The position numbers and the translations under genes are program-made. A stretch of 64,000 nt of DNA from Flavobacterium sp. IB48 (lineage in GTDB: Bacteria; Bacteroidota; Bacteroidia; Flavobacteriales; Flavobacteriaceae): assembly GCF_016405855.1 (NCBI RefSeq), contig NZ_JAEFCA010000002.1:62001-126000 (forward strand), written 5' to 3'. The first letter of the stretch is position 1. Every line of letters starts with the position of its first letter. Below are positions 24,105 through 32,107 of this stretch, piece by piece. The notes below the pieces were generated by a model. The model saw only the letters and a list, made by a program, of their open reading frames with translations. It made no database searches and was not told the origin of the DNA.

Positions 24105-25847
24105 TTACATAATCAATCGAACACCACCTAAATCGGCAACACGATAGGAGAATTTATTTCCTGGCGATCCGATAAACATAAAGTTTTTTGGGATTTTCCA
24201 TTTTTCAGAAAGTTCATCAATGATTTCTGGACCAAATACACCGTCAATTTCTATGTATTCAATGTCTAGCCCTCCATAAGCACGATCTAAAACTTCTAAG
24301 TCTTTCTTTAGTACTTCGTTGTCTACAGTGTCTTTTTTAACATGAACAATTTTTAATTTCTTAGTTGTTTCGTTGTCTTCAACGTATTGCAAAACTTTAT
24401 TTAAGATTGTTATATCGTCTCCTTTTGTAAAGAAAACAAATTCTTGCGAATTGATTTCAGAGCTAAGTTTCTCCAAATAACGATTACTGAGAATCACCAT
24501 TTTACGTAGCGGCTGATAGAAATATTCTAAAGCTTCTATTAATAAACGGATTAAGGTAACGCGATTGAGCATAATTCCGATAAAGATTAAGGCCGGAACC
24601 ATGTATTGCAAAAAAGTGTAAAATGAATTGATATTAAGAAGCATGTTTCCGAAGAATGCAGAAATCACCGAAGCTACTGCAATAACAACTGAAATACCAC
24701 GAGCGCGCTCTGGTCTAGGAAGTTTTCTGCGTTTGTATTTTAAGAGTAAATTTCCAATTCCGAAAAGTGCCATTACAGCTAGGAAAGAAAAGGTATAAAC
24801 TCCAGCTAAAGATTCTAAATGTCCGTTTGTTGCGAAAAGCACTGAAATACAAAGAATTAAAAAACTTAAAACAATTCTATAGTGAGAACCTCTTTTATTT
24901 TGTTTTAAAAAATAATTAGGTAAAATACGGTCTAATGTCATTCGATTTAAAAGCCCAGAAACTCCCACAAATGAAGTCAAAACGGCTCCGCAAAGTACCA
25001 TTACAGCATCAATAGAAATGAGCCAAGCAAGCCATGAACCACCAGTGGTTTCTCCTAAATGTGCCAGAAGCGATTCCTTGTTTTCGCCTACTTCTGTAAG
25101 TGGAATTACACTTATTAACAAAATAGCAATTACTGGATTGAAGAAACTCACTATTCCCCACATGTTACGAAGTGTTTTTGGAAAAACGCCTTGTTCTTGT
25201 TCTTCTACAAAGTTGGCTGAGCTTTCAAAACCAGAAATTCCTAACATAGCTGCAGAAAAACCTAGAAAAAGAGCTGTTTCAATACTTCCAGCCGTAATTG
25301 GAGTTTGCCAATTAATATGAAAAGTATCTAAACCATGAGTCAAAACAAACCAGATTGATGCCAAAACAAGTAAAGCCAAGGTTCCAATATGCGTCATAAA
25401 AATAATAACAGCCACAAATGCAGATTCTCCGATTCCTAAAATAGCTAATCCTGTAAAAAGTACTAAAACTACCACCGTTGCTATAGTTACATTAAGATTC
25501 TCAAAGATTCCGTGTAGGTAATGCATTCCTTCAGAAGCTGAAATTACAGCAGTTGCCATATAAGATAAAACCGTTAACGTTGCAGCCAAGGAAGCTAAAC
25601 GTTTTGTTGAAGTGTTTAATAAAACATTGTAAGCTCCTCCGTTTAAAGGAATTGCACCAACAACTTCTGCGTAAATTTTTCTGAAAAGAAACAATACTGC
25701 AGCAACAATTAAAAGAGAAATCCAAGCATATTGTCCTGCATATAAGATGGTCAAAGCTGAAACATATAGGCAAGAAGAGCTAATATCGTTTCCACAAATT
25801 GCAGTTGCCTGTAATTGATTTAATTTTTTGTGTACGATTTCTTTCAT
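24105..25847 (-). CDS. APC-family permease with C-terminal cytoplasmic domain
   Basis: Amino acid/polyamine/organocation-type transporter. The N-terminus has the APC signature region (ATAICGNDISSSCLYVSALT, then GGAYNVLLNTSTKRLASLAA), and about twelve hydrophobic segments end near residue 450. The remaining about 130 residues are soluble, with alternating strands and helices (KLKIVHVKKDTVDNE, LDIEYIEIDGVFGPEIIDEL), resembling the universal-stress-like domain found at the C-terminus of some APC permeases. Substrate cannot be predicted. It stands alone on its strand. Confidence 0.83.
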   Translation of the reverse strand: MKEIVHKKLNQLQATAICGNDISSSCLYVSALTILYAGQYAWISLLIVAAVLFLFRKIYAEVVGAIPLNGGAYNVLLNTSTKRLASLAATLTVLSYMATAVISASEGMHYLHGIFENLNVTIATVVVLVLFTGLAILGIGESAFVAVIIFMTHIGTLALLVLASIWFVLTHGLDTFHINWQTPITAGSIETALFLGFSAAMLGISGFESSANFVEEQEQGVFPKTLRNMWGIVSFFNPVIAILLISVIPLTEVGENKESLLAHLGETTGGSWLAWLISIDAVMVLCGAVLTSFVGVSGLLNRMTLDRILPNYFLKQNKRGSHYRIVLSFLILCISVLFATNGHLESLAGVYTFSFLAVMALFGIGNLLLKYKRRKLPRPERARGISVVIAVASVISAFFGNMLLNINSFYTFLQYMVPALIFIGIMLNRVTLIRLLIEALEYFYQPLRKMVILSNRYLEKLSSEINSQEFVFFTKGDDITILNKVLQYVEDNETTKKLKIVHVKKDTVDNEVLKKDLEVLDRAYGGLDIEYIEIDGVFGPEIIDELSEKWKIPKNFMFIGSPGNKFSYRVADLGGVRLIM

Positions 25848-25950
25848 CAGTATTGATAATTAACACTTTTAATAAAATTTAAGTAACAAAATAATTATAA
25901 TCCAACGTAGGCAGATAATGTATGAAATGCGAAAAATACTTTGTGTTGTT

Positions 25951-26421
25951 TTATTTGCTTTTTTGGAACTGTCTAAGCGCCGATAGTGCTTGTGCCTGAA
26001 CTTTTTTCTGAAAAAATCCTGTCCATCCCAATAAATAACCGGTTAAGCCAAAGGCTTGTTTTGACCATTTCCAAACGTCAAAGTTATCAGTGTGTTTGAT
26101 AATCAATCCGTCTTGAAAGATAAATTCGGCCGAGATTTTATTAATAACTTCTCTATTTGTTTTGCTAAAGTTATATGTAGCAGTCCAATTTGCCGAACCA
26201 GTTGAATCGTCTGCCTTTACGTTTGAAAATTCGATTTTTAGCTTGCCTTTACTTTTTAAAAGCAACATTTCCCACATTTTAGAAACCTGTTCTTCTTTTA
26301 ATAAACCAAAAGCGGGATCAATAAAATGAACTTTCGGATGATAGCATTCACTCATTGTTTTAGCATCTGCATTTGCGAAAGCGGTATAGAATTTTGTTAT
26401 TAAGGCTTCATTTGGATTCAT
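25951..26421 (-). CDS. NTF2-like/SnoaL-like domain protein
   Basis: A 156-aa protein with an NTF2-like fold signature: ITKFYTAFANADAKTMSECY at the N-terminus, then HPKVHFIDPAFG and a strand-rich C-terminal half (GSANWTATYNFSK, AEFIFQDGLIIKHTDNFDVW). Such domains serve as small-molecule-binding or isomerase-like modules, or fusion partners; no catalytic Asp/His pair can be assigned with confidence. It starts a run of minus-strand genes with small unknown proteins upstream. Confidence 0.75.
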   Translation of the reverse strand: MNPNEALITKFYTAFANADAKTMSECYHPKVHFIDPAFGLLKEEQVSKMWEMLLLKSKGKLKIEFSNVKADDSTGSANWTATYNFSKTNREVINKISAEFIFQDGLIIKHTDNFDVWKWSKQAFGLTGYLLGWTGFFQKKVQAQALSALRQFQKSK

Positions 26422-26468
26422 AAAAAAATATTTATGTTAAATATAAGATTTATTAGATTAAAAAATCA

Positions 26469-26993
26469 TTATAAAACACTAATTTCTTTAGCTGTATCAA
26501 ATGTTTTTTTAGATTTATCAAATGCAGTTGAGAAATACTTCATTTTATTATAAGCTGTAAAATGACCGGTTAGATTTCCAGAAATGTCTGGCCCGCCAAC
26601 AATTATAAATCGTACAGCATAAATATCTGTCTTTTTAAGTTTTAGCCATTCTGCAGCTGTAAAATAGTAATAAGCAGTTGTTGTTCCGTCTGCAGATTCT
26701 TTTACATTTTTGTCTGTACATGCAATAACATCAGCATTTGTCAGATCGACATAAACACCACCAGCTATTTTTGCTTTGTCACTTGCTGTAGAAATGGTTA
26801 GTTTTAAAACACCTCCTTTATCTGTTTTAGCTATTTGAACATTGATTTCGCCAGAGTAAGCATATTTATCACAGATAAAAGGGTATTCCTGCGTTGCAGG
26901 ATAAGGTGCTGAACCTTTAACGCTTATGGTTTGCTGTGCTGAAGCAAAAGTTGAAACAAATAACAACAGGAGTAGTGGAAGTTTAAAATTCAT
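26469..26993 (-). CDS. Secreted protein of unknown function
   Basis: Signal peptide (MNFKLPLLLLLFVSTFASAQ) followed by about 155 strand-rich residues with two Cys (ICDKYAYSG, IACTDKNV) that could form a disulfide. I do not recognise a family. It lies 14 bases from the lipoprotein gene, so the two are probably co-transcribed. Confidence 0.6.
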   Translation of the reverse strand: MNFKLPLLLLLFVSTFASAQQTISVKGSAPYPATQEYPFICDKYAYSGEINVQIAKTDKGGVLKLTISTASDKAKIAGGVYVDLTNADVIACTDKNVKESADGTTTAYYYFTAAEWLKLKKTDIYAVRFIIVGGPDISGNLTGHFTAYNKMKYFSTAFDKSKKTFDTAKEISVL

Positions 26994-27006
26994 ATATATA
27001 TAGTAT

Positions 27007-27483
27007 TTATTGATCAGCTAATTTGGCATCAAATTTCTCATCCCAATCCATTGATTTTATGGCAGAAATAAGATTGTCTTCATTTACAAAAATGCGCAAT
27101 TCTTTATTGGCCACTTTTTTGGTGTACAATGCATGATAGCGGTAAATGACTTCATGTTTGGTTTTGTAAACTCCGTCTAATTTTAAGTCTATGAAACTTC
27201 CATAGTATTGCCTAAATCTTTGGCAGGTTTTAGTTAAACGCTCTTCTGTAGTGTTTTCCATAACCGATTTAGTTACTTCAGTTTCATTAAAAGGTTTAAA
27301 TTTTGAAGTGTTACAAGTTTCTAAAACTCTCTTTCCTAAATCATAGGCTTTTCGCTGCTGATTTGCACTTACTTCTTCTACAGAAACTTTTTTAATTTTT
27401 AAATCTTCCGTATCTCTACTTACTGTTTTCGATTTACATCCAATTAATAATAACAAACATATAATCAATCCTGCTTTCTTCAT
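27007..27483 (-). CDS. Putative lipoprotein of unknown function
   Basis: Type II signal peptide with lipobox LLIGC (MKKAGLIICLLLLIGC), lipidation expected at Cys16. The mature part is helical and charged (VSANQQRKAYDLGKRVLETC, then ESTVTKSVMENTTE-like sequence NETEVTKSVMENTTEER) and ends with strands. No known domain. It follows the M23 peptidase gene by 6 bases in the same direction and probably belongs to the same operon. Confidence 0.62.
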   Translation of the reverse strand: MKKAGLIICLLLLIGCKSKTVSRDTEDLKIKKVSVEEVSANQQRKAYDLGKRVLETCNTSKFKPFNETEVTKSVMENTTEERLTKTCQRFRQYYGSFIDLKLDGVYKTKHEVIYRYHALYTKKVANKELRIFVNEDNLISAIKSMDWDEKFDAKLADQ

Positions 27484-27489
27484 AACTAT

Positions 27490-28167
27490 TTAAGTAATTT
27501 TTAATAATAAGTTAGGATCGGGACAATTTTCGATATAAAAGTTTAGGTCTTTTGTATTGCATACACCAGGATAATCTCCCCAGTAATCACCAATTTTATG
27601 GATAATCTGAAAGTGGACATGCGGCGCATAATCCCCATTTACTAAAGCGCTTCCTAAAGTCGCAATCTTTTCACCTTTCTTAAATTGGTCTCCGATATTT
27701 AAATTTTCTATACTTTCTAACGATAAATGTCCATATAAAGTATAAAATTTTTCATTTTCAACTTCATGCTCCAATATAATAGTAGGCCCATAGTCTCCCA
27801 ATCCAATATTATTTTTAAAACTATGAACTGTTCCATCAAGTGCAGCAAGCACAACTGTTCCTTCTTCTGCCCAAAGATCTAGGCCAATATGAATATTACG
27901 TTCTGGTCTAGAAGCATCCAAAAAAATGGGGCTTCTTTGATATAGAAATCTTCCTTCTATATAACCGCCAAATGCAACTTTAGCGCTATTTTCTTTAAGA
28001 AAATTTGAAATGTATTTTTCAAAATCTTCTGAGGTATCTAATTTCTGACTTATTAATTCTTCATTTGAAACCGATAAATTTAACGGCGTATATTCTGAGA
28101 TATTAATTGAGGCATCAATAATTTTAGTAGGTGGTAGAGAATTTAAGATTGAGGCTAGGGGTTTCAT
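27490..28167 (-). CDS. M23-type peptidase (LytM-like) without signal peptide
   Basis: Zinc endopeptidase fold normally directed at peptidoglycan cross-links. The first ligand motif is NIHIGLDLWAEEGT (His and Asp), then ALDGTVHSFKNN, YTLYGHLS and the second ligand motif PHVHFQII (HxH). The C-terminal segment (YPGVCNTKDLNFYIENCPDP) resembles peptidase M23 proteins with a cytosolic, aminotransferase-linked context. No signal peptide or membrane helix is visible, so its substrate may not be peptidoglycan. It sits between a spermidine synthase-like gene (5-base gap) and a lipoprotein gene. Confidence 0.8.
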   Translation of the reverse strand: MKPLASILNSLPPTKIIDASINISEYTPLNLSVSNEELISQKLDTSEDFEKYISNFLKENSAKVAFGGYIEGRFLYQRSPIFLDASRPERNIHIGLDLWAEEGTVVLAALDGTVHSFKNNIGLGDYGPTIILEHEVENEKFYTLYGHLSLESIENLNIGDQFKKGEKIATLGSALVNGDYAPHVHFQIIHKIGDYWGDYPGVCNTKDLNFYIENCPDPNLLLKIT

Positions 28168-28172
28168 GAAAT

Positions 28173-28838
28173 TTAAGCTACTTTATTAATTATTATTAAT
28201 TCATTGTGGACTTCTATTCGGGGAAGCATTTTGGTTTGAAATAATTTAGGATTTACTTCTGCAACATACTTTCTATTTCTAATATTATGTGCTTCATCTA
28301 ATATCATGGTATTGAATAAAATAAAACCATCATCTTTTAGAAGCGTACAGATTCTATCTACAAAAAACTTTTCAAACAAGAAATTCGGCATATGAGTGTC
28401 TTCAAAAATGTCAATTATAATAAGATCGTACTTATCTTTTGTTTTTAGAACAAATTCAAATGCATCATCAATAACAACTTCCAATTCCTTAATTTGGTAA
28501 AGATTAAAATACTTATTAGCAATTTGGATCATATCTGGATCGATTTCTACTCCAGTTATTTTTTCCTTGTATTCAATCTCATTTACTAATGTTTTAACGA
28601 CACTTCCACCAGCAACTCCCAATAAAAGAATGTGCTCCATTTCTTTAATTTTCTGATAACCAATATTTCTAAGTCCGTATCTTAATATACGTTGCAAACT
28701 TCCGTATGAATAATTTGTGTTTTCAGTGTCTAATACTAATTCTCCATTTGCCCACGTGACCTCGATCATTTTGCTTCTGGCCGATTTTTTCTTAAATATT
28801 TTTATTGGAATTATGTAACTGAAAAATTTTTGAATCAT
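28173..28838 (-). CDS. Spermidine synthase-like SAM-dependent methyltransferase
   Basis: Rossmann-fold protein of the polyamine synthase type. Motif I is LLLGVAGGS (about residues 70-78), motif II reads GVEIDPDMIQIANKYF, then VIDDAFEF and DLIIIDIFEDTHMPNFLF. Classical spermidine synthases have DGxxxxTE in the loop and an N-terminal beta barrel; both are poorly matched, and 221 aa is short, so a non-polyamine methyltransferase is likely. First gene of the minus-strand run, preceded by a -7 box. Arginine decarboxylase elsewhere in the window is far away. Confidence 0.75.
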   Translation of the reverse strand: MIQKFFSYIIPIKIFKKKSARSKMIEVTWANGELVLDTENTNYSYGSLQRILRYGLRNIGYQKIKEMEHILLLGVAGGSVVKTLVNEIEYKEKITGVEIDPDMIQIANKYFNLYQIKELEVVIDDAFEFVLKTKDKYDLIIIDIFEDTHMPNFLFEKFFVDRICTLLKDDGFILFNTMILDEAHNIRNRKYVAEVNPKLFQTKMLPRIEVHNELIIINKVA

Positions 28839-28854
28839 TTTTTATGCTTTTACT

Positions 28855-28862
28855 CAAATTTA
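28855..28862 (-). promoter_or_regulatory. -7 promoter box for the spermidine synthase-like gene
   Basis: On the minus strand TAAATTTG, a TAnnTTTG match, 17 bases before the start codon. Confidence 0.55.
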
Positions 28863-28902
28863 CCATTAAATCTTTTATTTTGCACCAAATATTAAACCTT
28901 TA

Positions 28903-29454
28903 ATGAAAAAACTATTATACAAATTCATATTTTTTAAGCTAATGGGCTGGAAAATAGTAGGTATAGAAAATGCCGAAGTAAAAAAATGCATACTAATGGT
29001 AATGCCACATACAAGTAATCATGATTTTTATATCGGACTTTTCACTCGCGGAATTTCGGGACTACAGATGAATTGGGTAGGAAAGAAGGAGTTATTTAAA
29101 TTTCCTTTTGGTTATTATTTTAGAAATGTTGGTGGAGAACCTTTAGATCGCTCTGGAGGATTAAATAAAGTAGATTCTATTGCAGCTATTTTTGACAGAA
29201 AAGAAATCTTTCGTTTGGCGGTTGCACCAGAAGGAACTAGAAAAGAAGTAAAAGAAATAAAAACGGGATTTTATTTTATAGCGCTTAAAGCGAATGTGCC
29301 AATTGTTCCGGTAGCTTTTGATTGGGGTAAGAAAGAAGTAAATCTTGGAGCGCCATTTTATCCGACTGGAAATTATGAAGCCGATTTTGAAGTTTTGAAA
29401 AAACACTATATTGGTGTTCTAGGAAAAATTCCGCAAAATGGGGTAAAACTATAA
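28903..29454 (+). CDS. PlsC-like 1-acyl-sn-glycerol-3-phosphate acyltransferase family
   Basis: Acyltransferase with the HX4D catalytic motif (PHTSNHDFY, about residues 34-42), the second block GGEPLDRSGG and the phosphate-binding EGTRKE (VAPEGTRKEVKEIKTG, about 106-121), and block IV VPIVPVAFDWG. At 183 aa it is shorter than PlsC (about 240) and resembles the small glycerol acyltransferase group common in Bacteroidota. Acts at the inner membrane on lysophosphatidate or a related lipid. Divergent from the methyltransferase gene. Confidence 0.85.
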   Translation: MKKLLYKFIFFKLMGWKIVGIENAEVKKCILMVMPHTSNHDFYIGLFTRGISGLQMNWVGKKELFKFPFGYYFRNVGGEPLDRSGGLNKVDSIAAIFDRKEIFRLAVAPEGTRKEVKEIKTGFYFIALKANVPIVPVAFDWGKKEVNLGAPFYPTGNYEADFEVLKKHYIGVLGKIPQNGVKL

Positions 29455-29538
29455 TTTTTGAGATTTTTTTCAAACGCGTGAGAATCGCGTATTTGAAAAT
29501 TTTTTGAACAGAGAGTCAAATATGCGCTAAATTTTGCA

Positions 29539-29991
29539 TTATGGTGCATAAGCTTTAAAAGTGCCATTTTTGTAAAATAAAACTATTTTTTCAATTTCAT
29601 CATCTTCTAAATCAAAGTTTGCATTTTTAGGATTTGGTATTTTTTTTGTTTCCGTTTTTTCTTCTGCATTCACTTTTATAGTAGAAAACAAATCTGTGCT
29701 TTGATGTTGATTTTGTAAAATAGGAGCGGAGGTTTGCTGAACTTCCTCAACAGTTTGCTTATTGCTTTTTGGAAAAATTCCTTTTCCAATTAAAATCCAA
29801 TACAGATCAACATCAGGGAAAACCTCCAGAATTTTCATTACAAAATCTAAACTAGGTTTGTTTCTTCCAGACAAGAGATGAGACATACTAGAACGCTGTA
29901 CACCAATTTTATCAGCAAAGGCAGATGCATTTAAACTGTAATAATCCAATACGGTTTCGAGTCTTTTAACAAAATCATCGATGTTTACCAT
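29539..29991 (-). CDS. XRE-family helix-turn-helix regulator
   Basis: A 150-aa regulator with an N-terminal Cro/C1-type helix-turn-helix (about residues 8-62: SLNASAFADKIGVQRSSMSH, LLSGRNKPSLDFVMKILEVF), then a Lys/Gln-rich linker and a short C-terminal tail. A longer frame begins at 30045, but the minus-strand -7 box (30023-30030) puts transcription start near 30016, so MVNIDDFVKRL at 29991 is the likely start. The promoter lies inside a TTTACA-N2-TGTAAA palindrome repeated near the divergent M14 gene, which points to autoregulation. Confidence 0.85.
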   Translation of the reverse strand: MVNIDDFVKRLETVLDYYSLNASAFADKIGVQRSSMSHLLSGRNKPSLDFVMKILEVFPDVDLYWILIGKGIFPKSNKQTVEEVQQTSAPILQNQHQSTDLFSTIKVNAEEKTETKKIPNPKNANFDLEDDEIEKIVLFYKNGTFKAYAP

Positions 29992-29997
29992 TGTAAA
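29984..29997. promoter_or_regulatory. Candidate operator 1 (TTTACCATTGTAAA)
   Basis: TTTACC-AT-TGTAAA, one mismatch to the palindrome TTTACA-N2-TGTAAA; overlaps the XRE start codon. Part of a five-site series; the coding overlap makes this the weakest copy. Confidence 0.4.
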
Positions 29998-30018
29998 TTT
30001 AGATTTTAATTTTTCGTA

Positions 30019-30032
30019 TTTACAAATGTAAA
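30019..30032. promoter_or_regulatory. Candidate operator 2 overlapping the XRE promoter
   Basis: TTTACA-AA-TGTAAA with perfect half sites. It contains the minus-strand -7 box TACATTTG, so a bound repressor would block polymerase. Confidence 0.65.
30023..30030 (-). promoter_or_regulatory. -7 promoter box of the XRE gene
   Basis: Minus strand TACATTTG; a TTG lies 20 bases upstream (TTG-N20-TACATTTG), matching the Bacteroidota -33/-7 arrangement. Confidence 0.7.
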
Positions 30033-30218
30033 CAAAAACAAGCAATACTCCAATCTTGCTGTTGCAATTTTAAAAGTACTTTAGTTTTATGTTAAATATA
30101 AAATTTATATGATAACACATAAGTTATTGAAATTAATATAATTATGTCTTAAAAAGCAAACTAATTAGCTCTATTGAAACCAGTTGAAGCTTTAACTAAT
30201 AAAAACTTTATAAAACTG

Positions 30219-30232
30219 TTTACAAATCTAAA
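30219..30232. promoter_or_regulatory. Candidate operator 3 (TTTACAAATCTAAA)
   Basis: TTTACA-AA-TCTAAA, one mismatch to the palindrome, 33 bases upstream of operator 4. Confidence 0.45.
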
Positions 30233-30251
30233 TTATTAAATACTTCTTTAA

Positions 30252-30265
30252 TTTACAATTGTAAA
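30252..30265. promoter_or_regulatory. Candidate operator 4, perfect palindrome upstream of the M14 gene
   Basis: TTTACAATTGTAAA, a perfect 14-bp palindrome lying at the -33 region of the M14 promoter. Confidence 0.6.
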
Positions 30266-30275
30266 AATAAAGATA

Positions 30276-30289
30276 TTTACTTTTGTAAA
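30276..30289. promoter_or_regulatory. Candidate operator 5 overlapping the M14 promoter
   Basis: TTTACT-TT-TGTAAA, one mismatch; contains the plus-strand -7 box TACTTTTG (30278-30285). Confidence 0.55.
30278..30285 (+). promoter_or_regulatory. -7 promoter box of the M14 carboxypeptidase gene
   Basis: TACTTTTG matches TAnnTTTG, 18 bases before the start codon, with a TTG 16 bases upstream. Confidence 0.65.
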
Positions 30290-30303
30290 CTAATCGAAAC
30301 ACA

Positions 30304-31458
30304 ATGAATTTAGAACAGCTTTTTATACAATACAAAGAAAAGTCCATATCTGGAAGATATCTTACTCTAGACCATATTAAACCGCTTTTGGATAAGTTGA
30401 ATACAAATGGTCAAGTACAGATTATTGGCACATCTGTTTTAGGCGAACCTATATATAGTTACCAAATCGGAACCGGAAAGACACGTGCTTATTTATGGTC
30501 GCAAATGCACGGAAATGAAAGTACGACTACCAAAGCTTTATTTGATTTTATTAATTTATTAAATGATGACACGGATTTTGCAAAGCAAATGCGAGATACT
30601 TTTACATTTTACTGCATACCAATCCTTAATCCAGACGGCGCAAGACTTTACACTCGTGCAAATGCTAATGAAATAGACCTAAATCGTGATTCGCAAGACT
30701 TATCACAGCCAGAAAGCAAAGTATTGCGTGAAGTATTTGAGAAATTCAAACCTGATTTTTGTTTTAATCTTCATGACCAACGCACCATCTTTGGAGCAGG
30801 CACAACCGGAAAACCAGCAACAGTTTCTTTTTTAGCTCCATCTTATAATGAGGAAAGAGAAGTAAACGATAATAGATTGAAAGCAATAAATATCATTGCT
30901 GGAATCAATGAAGAGCTTCAGAAATACATTCCAGGACAAGTTGGCCGTTTTGATGACTCCTTCAATATTAATTGTATAGGAGACACTTTTCAATTTTTAG
31001 GAGTTCCAACTATCTTATTTGAAGCAGGACACTTTCCAGGCGACTACGAGCGCGAAATCACTAGGAAATTCATCTTTTTCTCGTTAATTTTAAGCTTCAA
31101 ACTGATTTTCGAAAACGATTTAGTTGATAATAGATTTGGTGAATATTTGAATATTTCACAAAATAATGTGGTTTTTTATGATTTTATGTATAAAAATGTC
31201 AAAATAAATTATGATGGTATCGAAATTATTACGAATTTTGTCGCACAATACAAAGAAGAATTAATCGAAAATAAGATTCATTTTAATGCTTACATAGTTG
31301 AAGTAGGCGAGTTGGAAAATTATTTTGGACATTACGAATACGATGCAAAAGGCGCAGAATATTCCGACGATTTCCAAAATCTTCCTAAAATAGGTCAAAA
31401 AGCAAATTTTTATTTAAATAAAAATGTTAAATTTGTTAACGGATTAATAAAAAGTTAA
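30304..31458 (+). CDS. M14-family zinc carboxypeptidase, cytoplasmic
   Basis: Zinc carboxypeptidase fold. Ligands: MHGNES (His69, Glu72) and NLHDQR (His157). Substrate-binding DLNRD (Asn127, Arg128) and catalytic Glu240 in TILFEAGHFPGD are present, so the enzyme looks active. No signal peptide is visible, so it probably acts in the cytoplasm on peptides or an amidated or glutamylated substrate. Length 384 aa, with about 125 residues after the catalytic Glu that I cannot assign. It faces the XRE regulator and shares its operators, and precedes an Lrp-type regulator by 77 bases. Confidence 0.88.
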   Translation: MNLEQLFIQYKEKSISGRYLTLDHIKPLLDKLNTNGQVQIIGTSVLGEPIYSYQIGTGKTRAYLWSQMHGNESTTTKALFDFINLLNDDTDFAKQMRDTFTFYCIPILNPDGARLYTRANANEIDLNRDSQDLSQPESKVLREVFEKFKPDFCFNLHDQRTIFGAGTTGKPATVSFLAPSYNEEREVNDNRLKAINIIAGINEELQKYIPGQVGRFDDSFNINCIGDTFQFLGVPTILFEAGHFPGDYEREITRKFIFFSLILSFKLIFENDLVDNRFGEYLNISQNNVVFYDFMYKNVKINYDGIEIITNFVAQYKEELIENKIHFNAYIVEVGELENYFGHYEYDAKGAEYSDDFQNLPKIGQKANFYLNKNVKFVNGLIKS

Positions 31459-31535
31459 TTTTTATGTGAATTTGTTGTTTTTTATATATAATTTTATACT
31501 TTGTAATAGCAATTAGTAATATTAATTAAACAATT

Positions 31536-32015
31536 ATGAGTAAATTTCGTTTAGATGAAGTAGATCACCAGATTTTAGATATGTTAATAGACAATACGAG
31601 AGTTCCGTTTACTGACATTGCAAAAAAACTATTGATTTCTGCTGGTACAGTACACGTTAGAGTTAAAAAGATGGAGGATGCCGGTATTATCATGGGATCT
31701 TCATTAGCCTTGGATTACGATAAATTAGGTTATTCATTTATTGCTTATGTTGGGGTTTTCCTTAACAATACATCTCAAACTAAATTTGTATTGGAGAGAA
31801 TCAATCAAATTCCATTCGTAACTGTAGCTTCTGTAACTACAGGAAAATTCAACATCTTTTGCAAAATTAGAGCAAAAGACACTAAACACGCGAAAGAAGT
31901 TATCTTCATGATCGACGATATTGATGGTGTTTACAGAACAGAAACTATGATTTCATTAGAGGAAAGTATTAACGATAAGAAGCGTTTGATGCATACTATT
32001 TTCAAAAATATGTAA
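31536..32015 (+). CDS. Lrp/AsnC-family transcriptional regulator
   Basis: A 159-aa feast-famine regulator. N-terminal winged helix (VDHQILDMLIDNTRVPFTDI, AKKLLISAGTVHVRVKKME) followed by the RAM ligand-binding domain (LGYSFIAYVGVFLNNTSQTK, AVSVTTGKFNIFCKIRAKD-like sequence near residue 95, and DDIDGVYRTETMISLEE). Such proteins bind an amino acid and form octamers. Ligand unknown. It has its own upstream sequence and a terminator downstream; ppc begins after that. Confidence 0.92.
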   Translation: MSKFRLDEVDHQILDMLIDNTRVPFTDIAKKLLISAGTVHVRVKKMEDAGIIMGSSLALDYDKLGYSFIAYVGVFLNNTSQTKFVLERINQIPFVTVASVTTGKFNIFCKIRAKDTKHAKEVIFMIDDIDGVYRTETMISLEESINDKKRLMHTIFKNM

Positions 32016-32044
32016 GAATTTCTCTTGAATGCTATATTAAAATA

Positions 32045-32076
32045 TAACCTCAAGTTTATTCTTGGGGTTTTTTTAT
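32045..32076 (+). terminator. Intrinsic terminator after the Lrp gene
   Basis: Stem AACCTCAAG / CTTGGGGTT (one G-T pair) with a 6-nt loop and a T-tract of seven. Confidence 0.78.
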
Positions 32077-32107
32077 GACTAATTAACCAACCAACTATAA
32101 CACGATT

